This document shows positions 23,455 through 31,589 of a stretch of 55,511 nucleotides of DNA, piece by piece; position 1 is the stretch's first letter; every line of letters starts with the position of its first letter. Source of the DNA: an uncultured Clostridia bacterium (GTDB taxonomy: Bacteria; Bacillota; Clostridia; Christensenellales; Aristaeellaceae); contig CAMKJS010000010.1 in the NCBI GenBank assembly GCA_946413245.1, forward strand, positions 1 through 55,511. The letters are read 5' to 3'. The position numbers and the translations under genes are program-made. Below the pieces are notes generated by a model, which was not told the origin of the DNA, did not search any database, and saw nothing but the letters and a program-made list of their open reading frames with translations.

Positions 23455-24026
23455 AAACGACAAGCGTGATGATCGTCGGCGTCGGCGGGCAGGGGAGCCT
23501 GCTGGCTTCCAGGCTGCTGGGAACGCTTCTGACGGACGAGGGATACGACGTCAAGGTGAGCGAAGTGCACGGCATGAGCCAGCGGGGCGGCAGCGTGGTG
23601 ACCTATGTGCGCTACGGCGAGAAGGTGTATTCTCCCATCGTGACGGAAGGCGAATGCGATTACATCATCAGCTTTGAAAAGCTGGAAGCCGCCCGGTATG
23701 CTTCCTGCCTGCGGAAGGGCGGCAAGATCATCGTGAATACCCAGGAGATCGATCCGATGCCCGTGATCATAGGCGCCGCGGCGTATCCGGAAGGCATTCT
23801 GGAGGAGCTGAAGGCGGCGGGATACGACGTGGCGGACTTCGACGCCCTGACGCCCGCGGTGGAAGCCGGCAGCGCCAAGGCGGTCAACATCGTACTGATG
23901 GGCTACTTCGCCGGCTGCCTGGGCCTGCCCCGGGAGAAATGGGAAAAGGCCCTGGAAAAGGTGATCAAGCCGAAATTCCTGGAAATGAACCGGAAGGCTT
24001 TCGCACTGGGCTGGGAGGCCGTATAA
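23451..24026 (+). CDS. iorB: Indolepyruvate:ferredoxin oxidoreductase, beta subunit
   Basis: A 191-residue gamma-type subunit of 2-oxo acid:ferredoxin oxidoreductases. The first strand and CoA-related loop VGVGGQGSLLASRLLG lies at about residues 8-23, the EVHGMSQRGGSV motif at about 39-50, and the C-terminal helical part at about 155-191. It joins IorA to form the active enzyme. ATG at 23451 overlaps the iorA stop by 4 bases, with the ribosome site gaggggaag in the end of iorA. A lipid kinase gene follows after 11 bases. Confidence 0.95.
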   Translation: MKTTSVMIVGVGGQGSLLASRLLGTLLTDEGYDVKVSEVHGMSQRGGSVVTYVRYGEKVYSPIVTEGECDYIISFEKLEAARYASCLRKGGKIIVNTQEIDPMPVIIGAAAYPEGILEELKAAGYDVADFDALTPAVEAGSAKAVNIVLMGYFAGCLGLPREKWEKALEKVIKPKFLEMNRKAFALGWEAV

Positions 24027-24037
24027 AGGCTGCGTAT

Positions 24038-24922
24038 ATGAAAAAACTTTTGTTTCTGATGAATCCCAACGCCGGCATGCGCGTCCAGAAGCGCCTGCTG
24101 ACGGATATGCTGTCCCGCCTGAACCGGGCGGGATATTTGTGCGCTGTGTATGTGACGGAAAAGCGGGGCGACGCGACGGAGCTGGCCCGGGCTGAGGGCG
24201 GTAACGCCGACCTGGTGGTGGCCTGCGGCGGAGACGGCACCCTGAATGAGGTCATCACGGGCATCCTGAACGGGGGACACAGAACACCCGTCGGATATCT
24301 GCCCTGCGGCAGTACCAACGATTTCGCGGCCGGGATCGGGATTCCGAACGACCTGCCGAGGGCCTGCGAGCAGCTGGCGACGGGATCGCCGCGGCGCCTG
24401 GACGTGGGCCGTTTCTGCGGTAACCGGTACTTTTCCTACACCGCGTCCTTCGGGGCTTTTACCTCTGTCAGCTATTCCACCCCGCAGAACGTGAAAAACA
24501 TTCTGGGCCACACGGCCTACATCCTCAGCGGTATCCGCTCCCTGGGCGAGATCCGGCCGATTCATATGAAGGTCACGGCCAACGGGGACGTATACGAGGG
24601 GGATTATATCTTCGGAGGGATCTGTAATTCCACCTCCCTGGGCGGCCTGCTGAAGCTGGACGACAGCGCGGTGGACATGAACGACGGCCTCTTCGAGGCC
24701 ATTCTGATTTCCTTCCCACCGGATCTGCTGGCGGCGAACCGGATTCTGAACGCGCTGCGCGTATATGATTACTCCGACCCGGCCCTGACCTTTATCCGGG
24801 CTTCGTCCTTTACCTGTGAGAACGACCCGGATCTGAAATGGACCCTGGACGGGGAAGAGGCGGAATGCAGTCCGGTCGTGACGGTGGAAAACGTGCACGA
24901 CGCGATTACCATGATTACCTGA
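24038..24922 (+). CDS. Diacylglycerol kinase-type lipid kinase (YegS/DagK family)
   Basis: A 294-residue cytoplasmic kinase of the DAGK catalytic family. It has NPNAGMR (about residues 9-15), the nucleotide loop VACGGDGTLNEVITGI (about 64-79), LPCGSTNDFA (about 88-97) and the late DGEEAECSP (about 273-281). Such enzymes phosphorylate diacylglycerol or similar lipids at the membrane and recycle lipid head-group products. The start at 24038 (MKKLLFLMNPN) is the family-typical beginning; a longer open frame upstream runs inside iorB and is not used. The ribosome site is weak (aaggc), fitting translation by coupling to iorB 11 bases upstream. Function of the family is firm, link to IorAB is only positional. 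Confidence 0.9.
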   Translation: MKKLLFLMNPNAGMRVQKRLLTDMLSRLNRAGYLCAVYVTEKRGDATELARAEGGNADLVVACGGDGTLNEVITGILNGGHRTPVGYLPCGSTNDFAAGIGIPNDLPRACEQLATGSPRRLDVGRFCGNRYFSYTASFGAFTSVSYSTPQNVKNILGHTAYILSGIRSLGEIRPIHMKVTANGDVYEGDYIFGGICNSTSLGGLLKLDDSAVDMNDGLFEAILISFPPDLLAANRILNALRVYDYSDPALTFIRASSFTCENDPDLKWTLDGEEAECSPVVTVENVHDAITMIT

Positions 24923-24938
24923 GCGGAAGGTGAACGGT

Positions 24939-25112
24939 ATGCCCTGGATCTGGATTCTGGTGATCCTTTCCGCGATCGTCGGTCCCTTTGAAGCCATGCA
25001 CGCGATGAACAAAGCCCGGCAGAACCGGGAAGAGCGGCAACGGCGGGAAACACAGAAAACAGAACAGAACCCCGAAGAAGGGGATCAAAGAAAGGGGAGC
25101 AGACCATGCTGA
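24939..25112 (+). CDS. Small single-span membrane protein
   Basis: About 57 residues: one hydrophobic segment at the very start (MPWIWILVILSAIVGPFEAM) followed by a strongly charged Arg/Glu/Gln tail. ATG 24939 has gcggaagg seven bases upstream; a GTG at 24930 is possible but less likely. Its end overlaps the following YbjQ-like gene by 7 bases, so the pair is translationally coupled and the product may anchor or accompany that protein. No known family is recognised. Confidence 0.6.
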   Translation: MPWIWILVILSAIVGPFEAMHAMNKARQNREERQRRETQKTEQNPEEGDQRKGSRPC

Positions 25113-25417
25113 TCGTTACCACAGAATATATATCCGGAAAAGAAACGGAGATGCTGGGCCTGGTCAAGGGAAGCACAATCCAGTCGGTGAACGCGTTCCG
25201 GGATATCGGAGCTGGGCTGAAAACCCTGGTGGGCGGAGAACTGAAGAAATACAACGAGATGATGGACAAAGCCCGTGCCCTGGCCACGGAGCGAATGGTC
25301 GAGGAAGCGAGCCGGCTGGGCGCGGACGCGATCGTCTGCGTGCGCTATTCGTCTTCCTCCATCATGCAGGGCGCGGCTGAAATTATGGCCTATGGCACGG
25401 CTGTCCGGTTCAAATAA
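25106..25417 (+). CDS. YbjQ/UPF0145 family protein
   Basis: A 103-residue protein with the compact YbjQ fold that is often named heavy-metal-binding domain. It has an N-terminal LIVTTEYISGKE strand, GLVKGSTIQSVNAFRDIGAGLK (its family core lies within residues 18-39), GGELKKYNEMM and LGADAIVCVRY near 73-83. No Cys or His cluster for metals is visible. Members form pentamers of unknown role. The ribosome site ggggag precedes ATG 25106, which lies inside the end of the small membrane protein gene. Confidence 0.85.
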   Translation: MLIVTTEYISGKETEMLGLVKGSTIQSVNAFRDIGAGLKTLVGGELKKYNEMMDKARALATERMVEEASRLGADAIVCVRYSSSSIMQGAAEIMAYGTAVRFK

Positions 25418-25452
25418 GACCGACGGAGCCGGCCGGGCAGCGGAGACAGGAT

Positions 25453-25752
25453 ATGCAGGATACAGGAAGAAACGAACGAATTGCCCGCTATGAGGACATG
25501 GCGGACAGGGCGGAGCGCGCCGCGGACAGACTGGAACAGGCGCTGGCGGAATACGAAGAGGCCCTTCCGCTGATGTCGGAGCTGGACGCCTATTATTCCG
25601 GGCCGGAATGGCGGACGGATTACGAGGCGGACGAGGCAGGGCTGCTGCCCGAGAACCTGAAGCGCGGAGTACTCTCCGAAGACGGACTGTATGATCTGCT
25701 GGACCGGTACAGGGAGCTGAAAGAGCGGCTGAAGCATACCGCGGAGAAATAA
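25453..25752 (+). CDS. DUF4298 family protein
   Basis: A 99-residue, highly charged helical protein. The first half is a likely coiled coil (residues about 8-45), followed by the DUF4298 signature: MSELDAYYSGPEW, ADEAGLLPENLKRGVLSED and GLYDLLDRYREL. The function of the family is unknown. It follows the YbjQ-like gene by 35 bases, with ggagacagg as a possible ribosome site, and probably ends this operon before the xpt promoter. Confidence 0.8.
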   Translation: MQDTGRNERIARYEDMADRAERAADRLEQALAEYEEALPLMSELDAYYSGPEWRTDYEADEAGLLPENLKRGVLSEDGLYDLLDRYRELKERLKHTAEK

Positions 25753-25792
25753 GGAATACGCAAAAAGTTAATACTTTTGAAAAACTTCCACC

Positions 25793-25821
25793 TTGAAATG
25801 TTCGGGAATTTGGCATATAAT
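25793..25821 (+). promoter_or_regulatory. Promoter of the xpt - nucleoside transporter cluster
   Basis: TTGAAA (25793-25798), 17-base spacer, TATAAT (25816-25821). The short leader of about 40 bases contains an acccg/cgggt hairpin right at the expected transcript start. It is too short for a purine riboswitch. Confidence 0.8.
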
Positions 25822-25867
25822 ACCCGTGTTTCCGGGTGGAATGTTCGTGTTTTGGAGGAAGTGCCGG

Positions 25868-26452
25868 GTGGAAGCGCTGATTCGGGCAATTCGGGAGCAG
25901 GGAGAAGGCATCGGGAACGACATCGTGAAGGTGGATATGTTTCTGAACCATCGGATCGATACCGGTCTGCTGTTCCGGATGGGCGAAGCCTGGGCAGAGG
26001 AGTTCCGGGCGGAGAAACCGGATCTGGTGCTGACGGTGGAAGCCAGCGGGATCGCCATGGCGGTGGCCGCGGCCCATGCCCTGGGAGATCTGCCGGTGGT
26101 GTTCGCGAAGAAAAGCGCCACGGTGGTGCAGAATGAAGCCATGGTGCAGGCGCCGGTGTACTCCTTCACGCACAAGACACAGAACATGATCCGGATCGAC
26201 CGGCGGTATCTGCCGGAGGGCAGCCGGGTGCTGATCATCGACGATTTCCTTGCGGACGGGGAGGCCGTGCGCGGCATGATGTCCCTGTGCGAACAGCGGA
26301 AGGCAACGGTGGTCGGGGTCGGGATCGCCGTGGAAAAGGGCTTTCAGCCGGGCGGAAAGAAGCTTCGGGAAGCCGGCGTTCATCTTAAGTCGTTGGCAGT
26401 CGTGGAAGGCATTCAGGACGGAAAAATCCTGCTGAAGCCGGACGCGGACTGA
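25868..26452 (+). CDS. xpt: Xanthine phosphoribosyltransferase
   Basis: A 194-residue type I phosphoribosyltransferase that converts xanthine and PRPP to XMP for GTP synthesis, the same length as B. subtilis Xpt. It starts EALIRAIREQG like the family. Further family features are KVDMFLNHRIDTGL (about residues 20-33), the substrate region FAKKSATVVQN (about 79-89) and the PRPP loop VLIIDDFLADGEAVRG (about 122-137). The start is GTG at 25868, with ggagga seven to eight bases upstream. A nucleoside-type ABC transporter follows after 52 bases with no clear promoter, so this is likely a purine salvage operon. Confidence 0.95.
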   Translation: MEALIRAIREQGEGIGNDIVKVDMFLNHRIDTGLLFRMGEAWAEEFRAEKPDLVLTVEASGIAMAVAAAHALGDLPVVFAKKSATVVQNEAMVQAPVYSFTHKTQNMIRIDRRYLPEGSRVLIIDDFLADGEAVRGMMSLCEQRKATVVGVGIAVEKGFQPGGKKLREAGVHLKSLAVVEGIQDGKILLKPDAD

Positions 26453-26504
26453 TCCAATAGATACCTTATTCCCCATGGACAAAAAACGAGGAGGACTATC
26501 CCAC

Positions 26505-27713
26505 ATGAAGAAGTTTGTTGCTCTGGTTCTGGCTCTGTGCCTGTGCCTGACTGCCGCCATGGCGCTGGCTGACGGCATCGCGAAGGAAGACATCAAGTTC
26601 GGCGTGATCACCCTGCATGACGAGCTGTCCACCTACGACAAGAACTTTATCGACGCTGTGAAGCAGGCTGCCGAAAACCTGGGGCTGTCTGAAGATCAGG
26701 TCAAAATCATCTCCGGCATTCCGGAATCCGACGCCTGCCGCGACGAGGCGATGAACCTGGCGGACGAAGGCTACAACATCGTGTTCGCCGACAGCTTCGG
26801 CCATGAAGACTATATGATCGAAGCCGCCAAGGAATTCCCGAACGTCGAGTTCTGCCATGCCACCGGCACCAAGGCCCACACCGAAGGCCTGGCCAACTTC
26901 CACAACGCGTTTGCCGCGATCTACGAAGGCCGCTATCTGGCGGGCATCGCCGCCGGCATGAAGCTGAACGAGATCAAGGAAGCCGGAAAGCTGAAGGGCG
27001 AAACTCCCCTGATCGGCTACGTCGGCGCGTTCACCTACGCGGAAGTGATCTCCGGCTACACCAGCTTCTATCTGGGCGCCAAGAGCGTTTGCCCCGACGT
27101 GACCATGAAGGTGCAGTTCACCGGTTCCTGGTATGACGAGATGGGTGAAAAGGCTGCCGCCGAAGCCCTGATCGCCGCCGGCTGCGACCTGATCAGCCAG
27201 CATGCCGACTCCATGGGCGCGCCCCGTGCCTGTGAAGACGCCGGCATCCCGAACATCTCCTACAACGGCTCCACCGTGGATGCCTGCCCGAACACCTTCA
27301 TCGTGGCCAGCCGCATCAACTGGGTGCCCTACTTCGAGTACATCATCAACCAGGTGATCGCCGGTGAACCCATCGCCACCGACTGGACCGGCACCATCGC
27401 CACCGAATCCGTGCTGCTGACCGAGGTCAACGAGCAGGCTGCCGCCGCCGGCACCGTGGAAGCCATCGAAGCCGCGAAGGCCGAGTTCATCGCGGGCACC
27501 CTGAAGGTGTTCGACACCGCCCGGGAAGGCTTCATCACCGTGGACAACGGCAATCCGCTGACCAGCTATCTGGCGGACGTGAACACCGATCCGGCGTTCG
27601 AGAAGGACACCGAGGTTGTTTCCGACGGATATTTCCATGAGTCCGAATACCGCAGCGCTCCCTACTTCGACGTGAACATCGACGGCATCGAGCTGCTGAA
27701 CAGCGCGTTCTGA
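26505..27713 (+). CDS. BMP-family nucleoside-type substrate-binding protein
   Basis: A 402-residue exported protein. Signal peptide of about 22 residues (cleavage after AMALA). It lacks a proper lipobox despite two Cys in the hydrophobic core, so it may be released or held otherwise. The mature part is a BMP (Med/PnrA-like) purine nucleoside-binding domain: IKFGVITLHD, EGYNIVFADSFGHED, FHNAFAAIYEGRYLAGIAAG (about residues 126-145) and GCDLISQHADSMGAP. It is the binding component for the ATPase and two permeases that follow. The start at 26505 has aggagga nine bases before. A stable hairpin follows the gene. Confidence 0.92.
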   Translation: MKKFVALVLALCLCLTAAMALADGIAKEDIKFGVITLHDELSTYDKNFIDAVKQAAENLGLSEDQVKIISGIPESDACRDEAMNLADEGYNIVFADSFGHEDYMIEAAKEFPNVEFCHATGTKAHTEGLANFHNAFAAIYEGRYLAGIAAGMKLNEIKEAGKLKGETPLIGYVGAFTYAEVISGYTSFYLGAKSVCPDVTMKVQFTGSWYDEMGEKAAAEALIAAGCDLISQHADSMGAPRACEDAGIPNISYNGSTVDACPNTFIVASRINWVPYFEYIINQVIAGEPIATDWTGTIATESVLLTEVNEQAAAAGTVEAIEAAKAEFIAGTLKVFDTAREGFITVDNGNPLTSYLADVNTDPAFEKDTEVVSDGYFHESEYRSAPYFDVNIDGIELLNSAF

Positions 27714-27738
27714 TCTGTGTGAAAATGGATTAAATTGG

Positions 27739-27771
27739 CCGGACTGCTGCTCTTTCAGGGTAGCAGTCCGG
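27739..27771 (+). terminator. Attenuator-like hairpin after the BMP gene
   Basis: A 10-bp stem (ccggactgct / agcagtccgg), 13-base loop, followed by tccgtttta. It lies inside the operon between the binding-protein gene and the ATPase gene, a position that allows higher expression of the former. Confidence 0.65.
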
Positions 27772-27820
27772 TCCGTTTTATGGTAAGATGAGACGGTAAT
27801 AACCTTTGACGGAGGATAAC

Positions 27821-29530
27821 GTGGAAAAGCAGCTTGCGCTGGAAATGCGGGGTATCACCAAGCGATTCGGGAACGTGGTAGCCAACCGCAATGTGGATCT
27901 GGATCTGTACCGCGGGGAAATTCTGGCCGTCCTGGGCGAGAACGGATGCGGAAAAACGACCCTGATGAACATGCTGGCCGGCATTTACTTCCCGGATGAA
28001 GGTACGATCCGGATCAACGGGAAGGAAGTCGTGATCCAGTCTCCGAAGGACGCCTTTGCCCACGGAATCGGTATGATTCATCAGCATTTCAAGCTGGTGG
28101 ATCTGTTCACCGCGGCTGAAAACATCGTGCTGGGCGTTCACCAGGAGGGAAGATACAACATCCGGGAGATCAACGCCGAGGTGGCGAAGATCGCGGACCG
28201 GTACGGCTTCCATCTGGACCCCGCCAAGAAGGTCTACAATATGTCTGTATCCGAGAAGCAGACAGTGGAGATCATCAAGGTGCTGTACCGCGGGGCGGAT
28301 ATCCTGATTCTGGACGAGCCCACCGCCGTGCTGACGCCCCAGGAGATCACGCGGCTGTTCAGCGTGCTGCGGCGCATGAAAGAGGACGGGAAGAGCATCA
28401 TCATCATTACCCATAAGCTGAACGAGGTGATGGAGGTCTCCGACCGGGTGGCGATCCTGCGCAGGGGAGAACACATTGCCACGGTGAACACGAAGGAGAC
28501 CGACGAGGCCCGGCTGACGGAAATGATGGTGGGCAAGAAGGTCCTGCTGAACATCGAACGGCTGAACCCGGTGAACCCCGTGCCCCGGCTGGAGGTGAAA
28601 GGGCTGAACCTGTACAGCAGCGAAGGCGTTCACGTGCTGAAGGACATTACCTTCTCCGCCAACGGCGGGGAAATTCTGGGTATCGCCGGCATCGCCGGCA
28701 GCGGCCAGCGGGAGCTGCTGGAAGCCATTTCCGGTCTGCAACCCCTGGAGAGCGGTTCCATCATCTTCAACAATCCGAAGAAGGATCAGCCGGTGACCTT
28801 TTATCACAAGAGCCTGAAGCGGGTGAAGGAGCTGGGCGCCCAGGACGCTTTCCATGACCGGAACATGAACCCGGTTTCCTTCGCGGGGATGAACAACAAG
28901 GCCATCCGCAAATGGGTGGACAGCGGCGGAGTGCTTTTCCGGGAAGACGAAGTGATGAATCTGCGGGACAAGACACCCCTGGAGATCCGGCAGCTGGGCG
29001 TGCATCTCAGTTTCGTGCCGGAGGACCGGCTGGGCATGGGCCTTGTGGGGAGCATGGGCATCACGGACAATATGATGCTGCGGAGCTACCGGAAAGGGCC
29101 TGCGGGCTTCCTGGACCGGAAAAAGCCCAAGGCCCTGGCGGAGGAAATTATCGGGGACCTGGAAGTGGTGACTCCCGGGGTGAACACCCCGGTGCGGCGG
29201 CTGTCCGGCGGAAACGTGCAGAAGGTGCTGGTAGGCCGCGAAATCGCCTATACCCCGAAGGTGCTGATGGCGGCTTATCCCGTACGCGGGCTGGACATCA
29301 ACAGCAGCTACACGATCTACAATCTGCTGAACAAGCAGAAGGCGCGGGGCGTGGCCGTGATCTTCGTCGGTGAGGATCTGGACGTGCTGCTGGAGCTCTG
29401 CGACCGGATTCTGGTGATGAATAACGGCGCGGTGTCGGGCATCGTGGACGCCCGGACCGCGACGAAGGAAGAAATCGGTCTGCTGATGACCGGGACGGAG
29501 CGGAAGGAGGAAGACCATGAGCAAGCGTGA
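27821..29530 (+). CDS. Nucleoside-type ABC transporter ATPase (two ATP-binding domains)
   Basis: A 569-residue ATPase like YufO/NupO and sugar RbsA-type proteins. Domain 1 has Walker A GENGCGKTT (about residues 43-51), signature MSVSEKQTVE and Walker B ILILDEPTA (about 162-170). Domain 2 has the degenerate Walker A GIAGSGQRELL (about 289-299), signature LSGGNVQKVL (about 461-470) and AAYPVRGLD where AAQPTRGLD is usual. Domain 2 also carries an extra stretch of about 60 residues (about 318-380) before the PEDRLGMG motif, explaining its length above the usual 510. Start GTG 27821 has ggagg five to six bases before. It overlaps the first permease by 14 bases. Confidence 0.92.
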   Translation: MEKQLALEMRGITKRFGNVVANRNVDLDLYRGEILAVLGENGCGKTTLMNMLAGIYFPDEGTIRINGKEVVIQSPKDAFAHGIGMIHQHFKLVDLFTAAENIVLGVHQEGRYNIREINAEVAKIADRYGFHLDPAKKVYNMSVSEKQTVEIIKVLYRGADILILDEPTAVLTPQEITRLFSVLRRMKEDGKSIIIITHKLNEVMEVSDRVAILRRGEHIATVNTKETDEARLTEMMVGKKVLLNIERLNPVNPVPRLEVKGLNLYSSEGVHVLKDITFSANGGEILGIAGIAGSGQRELLEAISGLQPLESGSIIFNNPKKDQPVTFYHKSLKRVKELGAQDAFHDRNMNPVSFAGMNNKAIRKWVDSGGVLFREDEVMNLRDKTPLEIRQLGVHLSFVPEDRLGMGLVGSMGITDNMMLRSYRKGPAGFLDRKKPKALAEEIIGDLEVVTPGVNTPVRRLSGGNVQKVLVGREIAYTPKVLMAAYPVRGLDINSSYTIYNLLNKQKARGVAVIFVGEDLDVLLELCDRILVMNNGAVSGIVDARTATKEEIGLLMTGTERKEEDHEQA

Positions 29531-30635
29531 CAGCGAAGCCCGGGTACCTCTGTTCCACCTGAGCAAGCGGGCCTCGATCGAGCCGTGGAAGGCCTGGCTC
29601 ATCCGGGTTGCCGCGGTGGCCCTGGGCCTGATCGTGTGCGGGCTGGTGGCGTTTCTGCTGATCGAGAAGCTGCAGCAGAAGCCGGAGAAGATCGGGGAAT
29701 TCTATTACACGTTTATCAAGGGTGCCTTCGGGACCACCCGGAAATTCTGGCGCTTCCTCAAGAACCTGGCGGTGCTGCTGTGCATCTCCCTGGCGCTGAC
29801 CCCGGCCTTCCGAATGCGGTTCTGGAACATCGGCGGGGAAGGGCAGACCCTGATCGGCGTGCTGAGCGCCATCGCGGTGGACTTCTACCTGGGCGGAAAA
29901 ATCCCGGAGTGGATTCTGCTGATCCTGATGCTGATCGCCGCGCTGGCCGCGGGAGCGGCGTGGGGCGTGATCCCGGCGCTGTTCCGGGCGAAATGGGGCA
30001 CCAACGAAACCCTGTTCACCCTGATGATGAACTATGTGGCGACCTACCTGGTGGCATACTTCCTGGTGATCTGGGTGCCCAGCGGCTCCTCCTCCCTGGG
30101 AAAGCTGAAGAACGGCAAGCTGCCGGTGATCGGCAACGAAAACGTGCTGATCATCATCGTCGTGCTGCTGGTGACGGCGGCCCTGTATATCTATCTGTCC
30201 TATACCAAGCATGGGTATGAGATCAACGTGGTAGGCGAGAGCGTGCGGACGGCCCGATATGTGGGTATCAAGGTGAACCGGGTGATTATCCGGACCATGA
30301 TTCTCAGCGGCGCCCTCTGCGGCCTGGCCGGATACCTGATCGCCGCCGGGTCGGACCAGACGGTGACCACGACCTCCGCGGGCGGCCAGGGCTTTACCGG
30401 CATCCTGGTGGCCTGGCTGGGGAAATTCAATCCCCTCTTTATGATCCTGACGGCGGCGCTGATTCAGCTGCTGAACCAGGGCGCCAACCAGATCAGCCAG
30501 GATTTCGGCGTGAACAACGCGCTGCCCAACGTGATCGTGGGCATCATCCTGTTCTTCGTCATCGGCTGTGAATTCTTCATCAACTATGAGGTGCATTTCC
30601 GCGGACATCACCCGGAGAAGGGGGCGGTCAAATGA
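29517..30635 (+). CDS. Nucleoside-type ABC transporter permease 1
   Basis: A 372-residue membrane protein of the branched-chain/ribose permease group (YufP/NupP-like). One membrane segment follows a polar N-terminus of about 24 residues, then eight or nine further segments. The family landmarks are FWNIGGEGQTLIG (about residues 101-113), GTNETLFTLMMNYVA (about 161-175) and AGSDQTVTTTSAGGQGFTGI (about 277-296). It pairs with the next gene to form the channel for a nucleoside. It starts inside the ATPase gene (14-base overlap) with ggagga as the ribosome site and overlaps the next gene by 4 bases. Confidence 0.93.
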   Translation: MSKRDSEARVPLFHLSKRASIEPWKAWLIRVAAVALGLIVCGLVAFLLIEKLQQKPEKIGEFYYTFIKGAFGTTRKFWRFLKNLAVLLCISLALTPAFRMRFWNIGGEGQTLIGVLSAIAVDFYLGGKIPEWILLILMLIAALAAGAAWGVIPALFRAKWGTNETLFTLMMNYVATYLVAYFLVIWVPSGSSSLGKLKNGKLPVIGNENVLIIIVVLLVTAALYIYLSYTKHGYEINVVGESVRTARYVGIKVNRVIIRTMILSGALCGLAGYLIAAGSDQTVTTTSAGGQGFTGILVAWLGKFNPLFMILTAALIQLLNQGANQISQDFGVNNALPNVIVGIILFFVIGCEFFINYEVHFRGHHPEKGAVK

Positions 30636-31585
30636 ACATCTGGCTGAATTTCCTGATTGACTCGCTGGCCTTCGGCGCCACCTTTATCTACGGCTCCACC
30701 GGGGAAATCCTGACGGAGAAGGCGGGCCACCTGAACCTGGGCATCCCGGGCATCATGTGCATGGGCGGCGCGGGAGGCTGCCTGATTCTGAACCTGGTCG
30801 GCAAGAGCGGGCTGCCGCCCTTCCTGATCGTGATTCTGGGCATCCTTGGGGCGCTGGTGTTCAGCCTGCTGTGCGGGATGATCTATTCCTTCCTGACCGT
30901 ATCCCTGCGGGCCAACCAGAACGTGACCGGCCTGACGCTGACCACCTTCGGCGTGGGCCTTTCCAAGGTCATCGTCAGCAAGCTGGATCCCACGATTTAT
31001 CTGGTGGGCCCCCGGAAGATGTACCGCTGGCCCTTTGCGGCGCGGCAGGACAGCCTGCAGCTGCTGGGTGTGCTGTTCTTCGCGGCGGTGATCATCGCAC
31101 TGGCGTCCAGCTGGATTCTGTTCCACACCAAGGTGGGTCTCCATCTGCGGGCGGTAGGCGAGAACCCCGGCACGGCGGACGCGGTGGGTATCAACGTGAC
31201 CCGGTACAAATACGTCGCCACCTGCGTGGGCAGCAGTATCGCGGGGCTGGGCGGCTTCTACTACATTATCGACTACATGGCTTCCCAGGAGGCGTACCTG
31301 AGCGTGGAGGCCCTGGGATGGCTGAGTATCGCCCTGGTGATTTTCGCCCTGTGGCGGCCGCATATGACCATCATCGGCTCCACGGTGTTCGGCATTCTGT
31401 TCTCCCTCGGCAGCTACATCACCAACGTAAGCTGGATCAAGGTGACCATGGCCACGACCCCCCTGCTGAAGATGCTGCCCTATGTGGTCACGATCCTGGT
31501 GCTGATCGTCTCCAGCATCCGGAACAAGCGGGAAAACCAGCCGCCGGCTTCTCTGGGCCTGAGCTATTTCCGGGAGGAACGGTGA
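30632..31585 (+). CDS. Nucleoside-type ABC transporter permease 2
   Basis: A 317-residue membrane protein, YufQ/NupQ-like, with about eight membrane segments. Landmarks: GEILTEKAGHLNLGIPGIMCMGG (its core GHLNLGIPG is at about residues 33-41), GLTLTTFGVGLS, GLHLRAVGENPGTADAVGIN (about 169-188) and GWLSIALVIFALWRP. It completes the transporter started by the BMP gene. ATG 30632 overlaps the stop of permease 1 (ATGA) and its ribosome site is ggagaagggg. Confidence 0.93.
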   Translation: MNIWLNFLIDSLAFGATFIYGSTGEILTEKAGHLNLGIPGIMCMGGAGGCLILNLVGKSGLPPFLIVILGILGALVFSLLCGMIYSFLTVSLRANQNVTGLTLTTFGVGLSKVIVSKLDPTIYLVGPRKMYRWPFAARQDSLQLLGVLFFAAVIIALASSWILFHTKVGLHLRAVGENPGTADAVGINVTRYKYVATCVGSSIAGLGGFYYIIDYMASQEAYLSVEALGWLSIALVIFALWRPHMTIIGSTVFGILFSLGSYITNVSWIKVTMATTPLLKMLPYVVTILVLIVSSIRNKRENQPPASLGLSYFREER

Positions 31586-31589
31586 GCGG

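Noticed and set aside
23939..24037. Upstream start for the lipid kinase inside iorB
   Set aside because: The residues before ATG 24038 are shadow-like, and the family begins at MKKLLFLMNPN.
25753..25867. Purine riboswitch ahead of xpt
   Set aside because: The promoter is only about 50 bases before the start codon and none of the conserved aptamer sequence is present.
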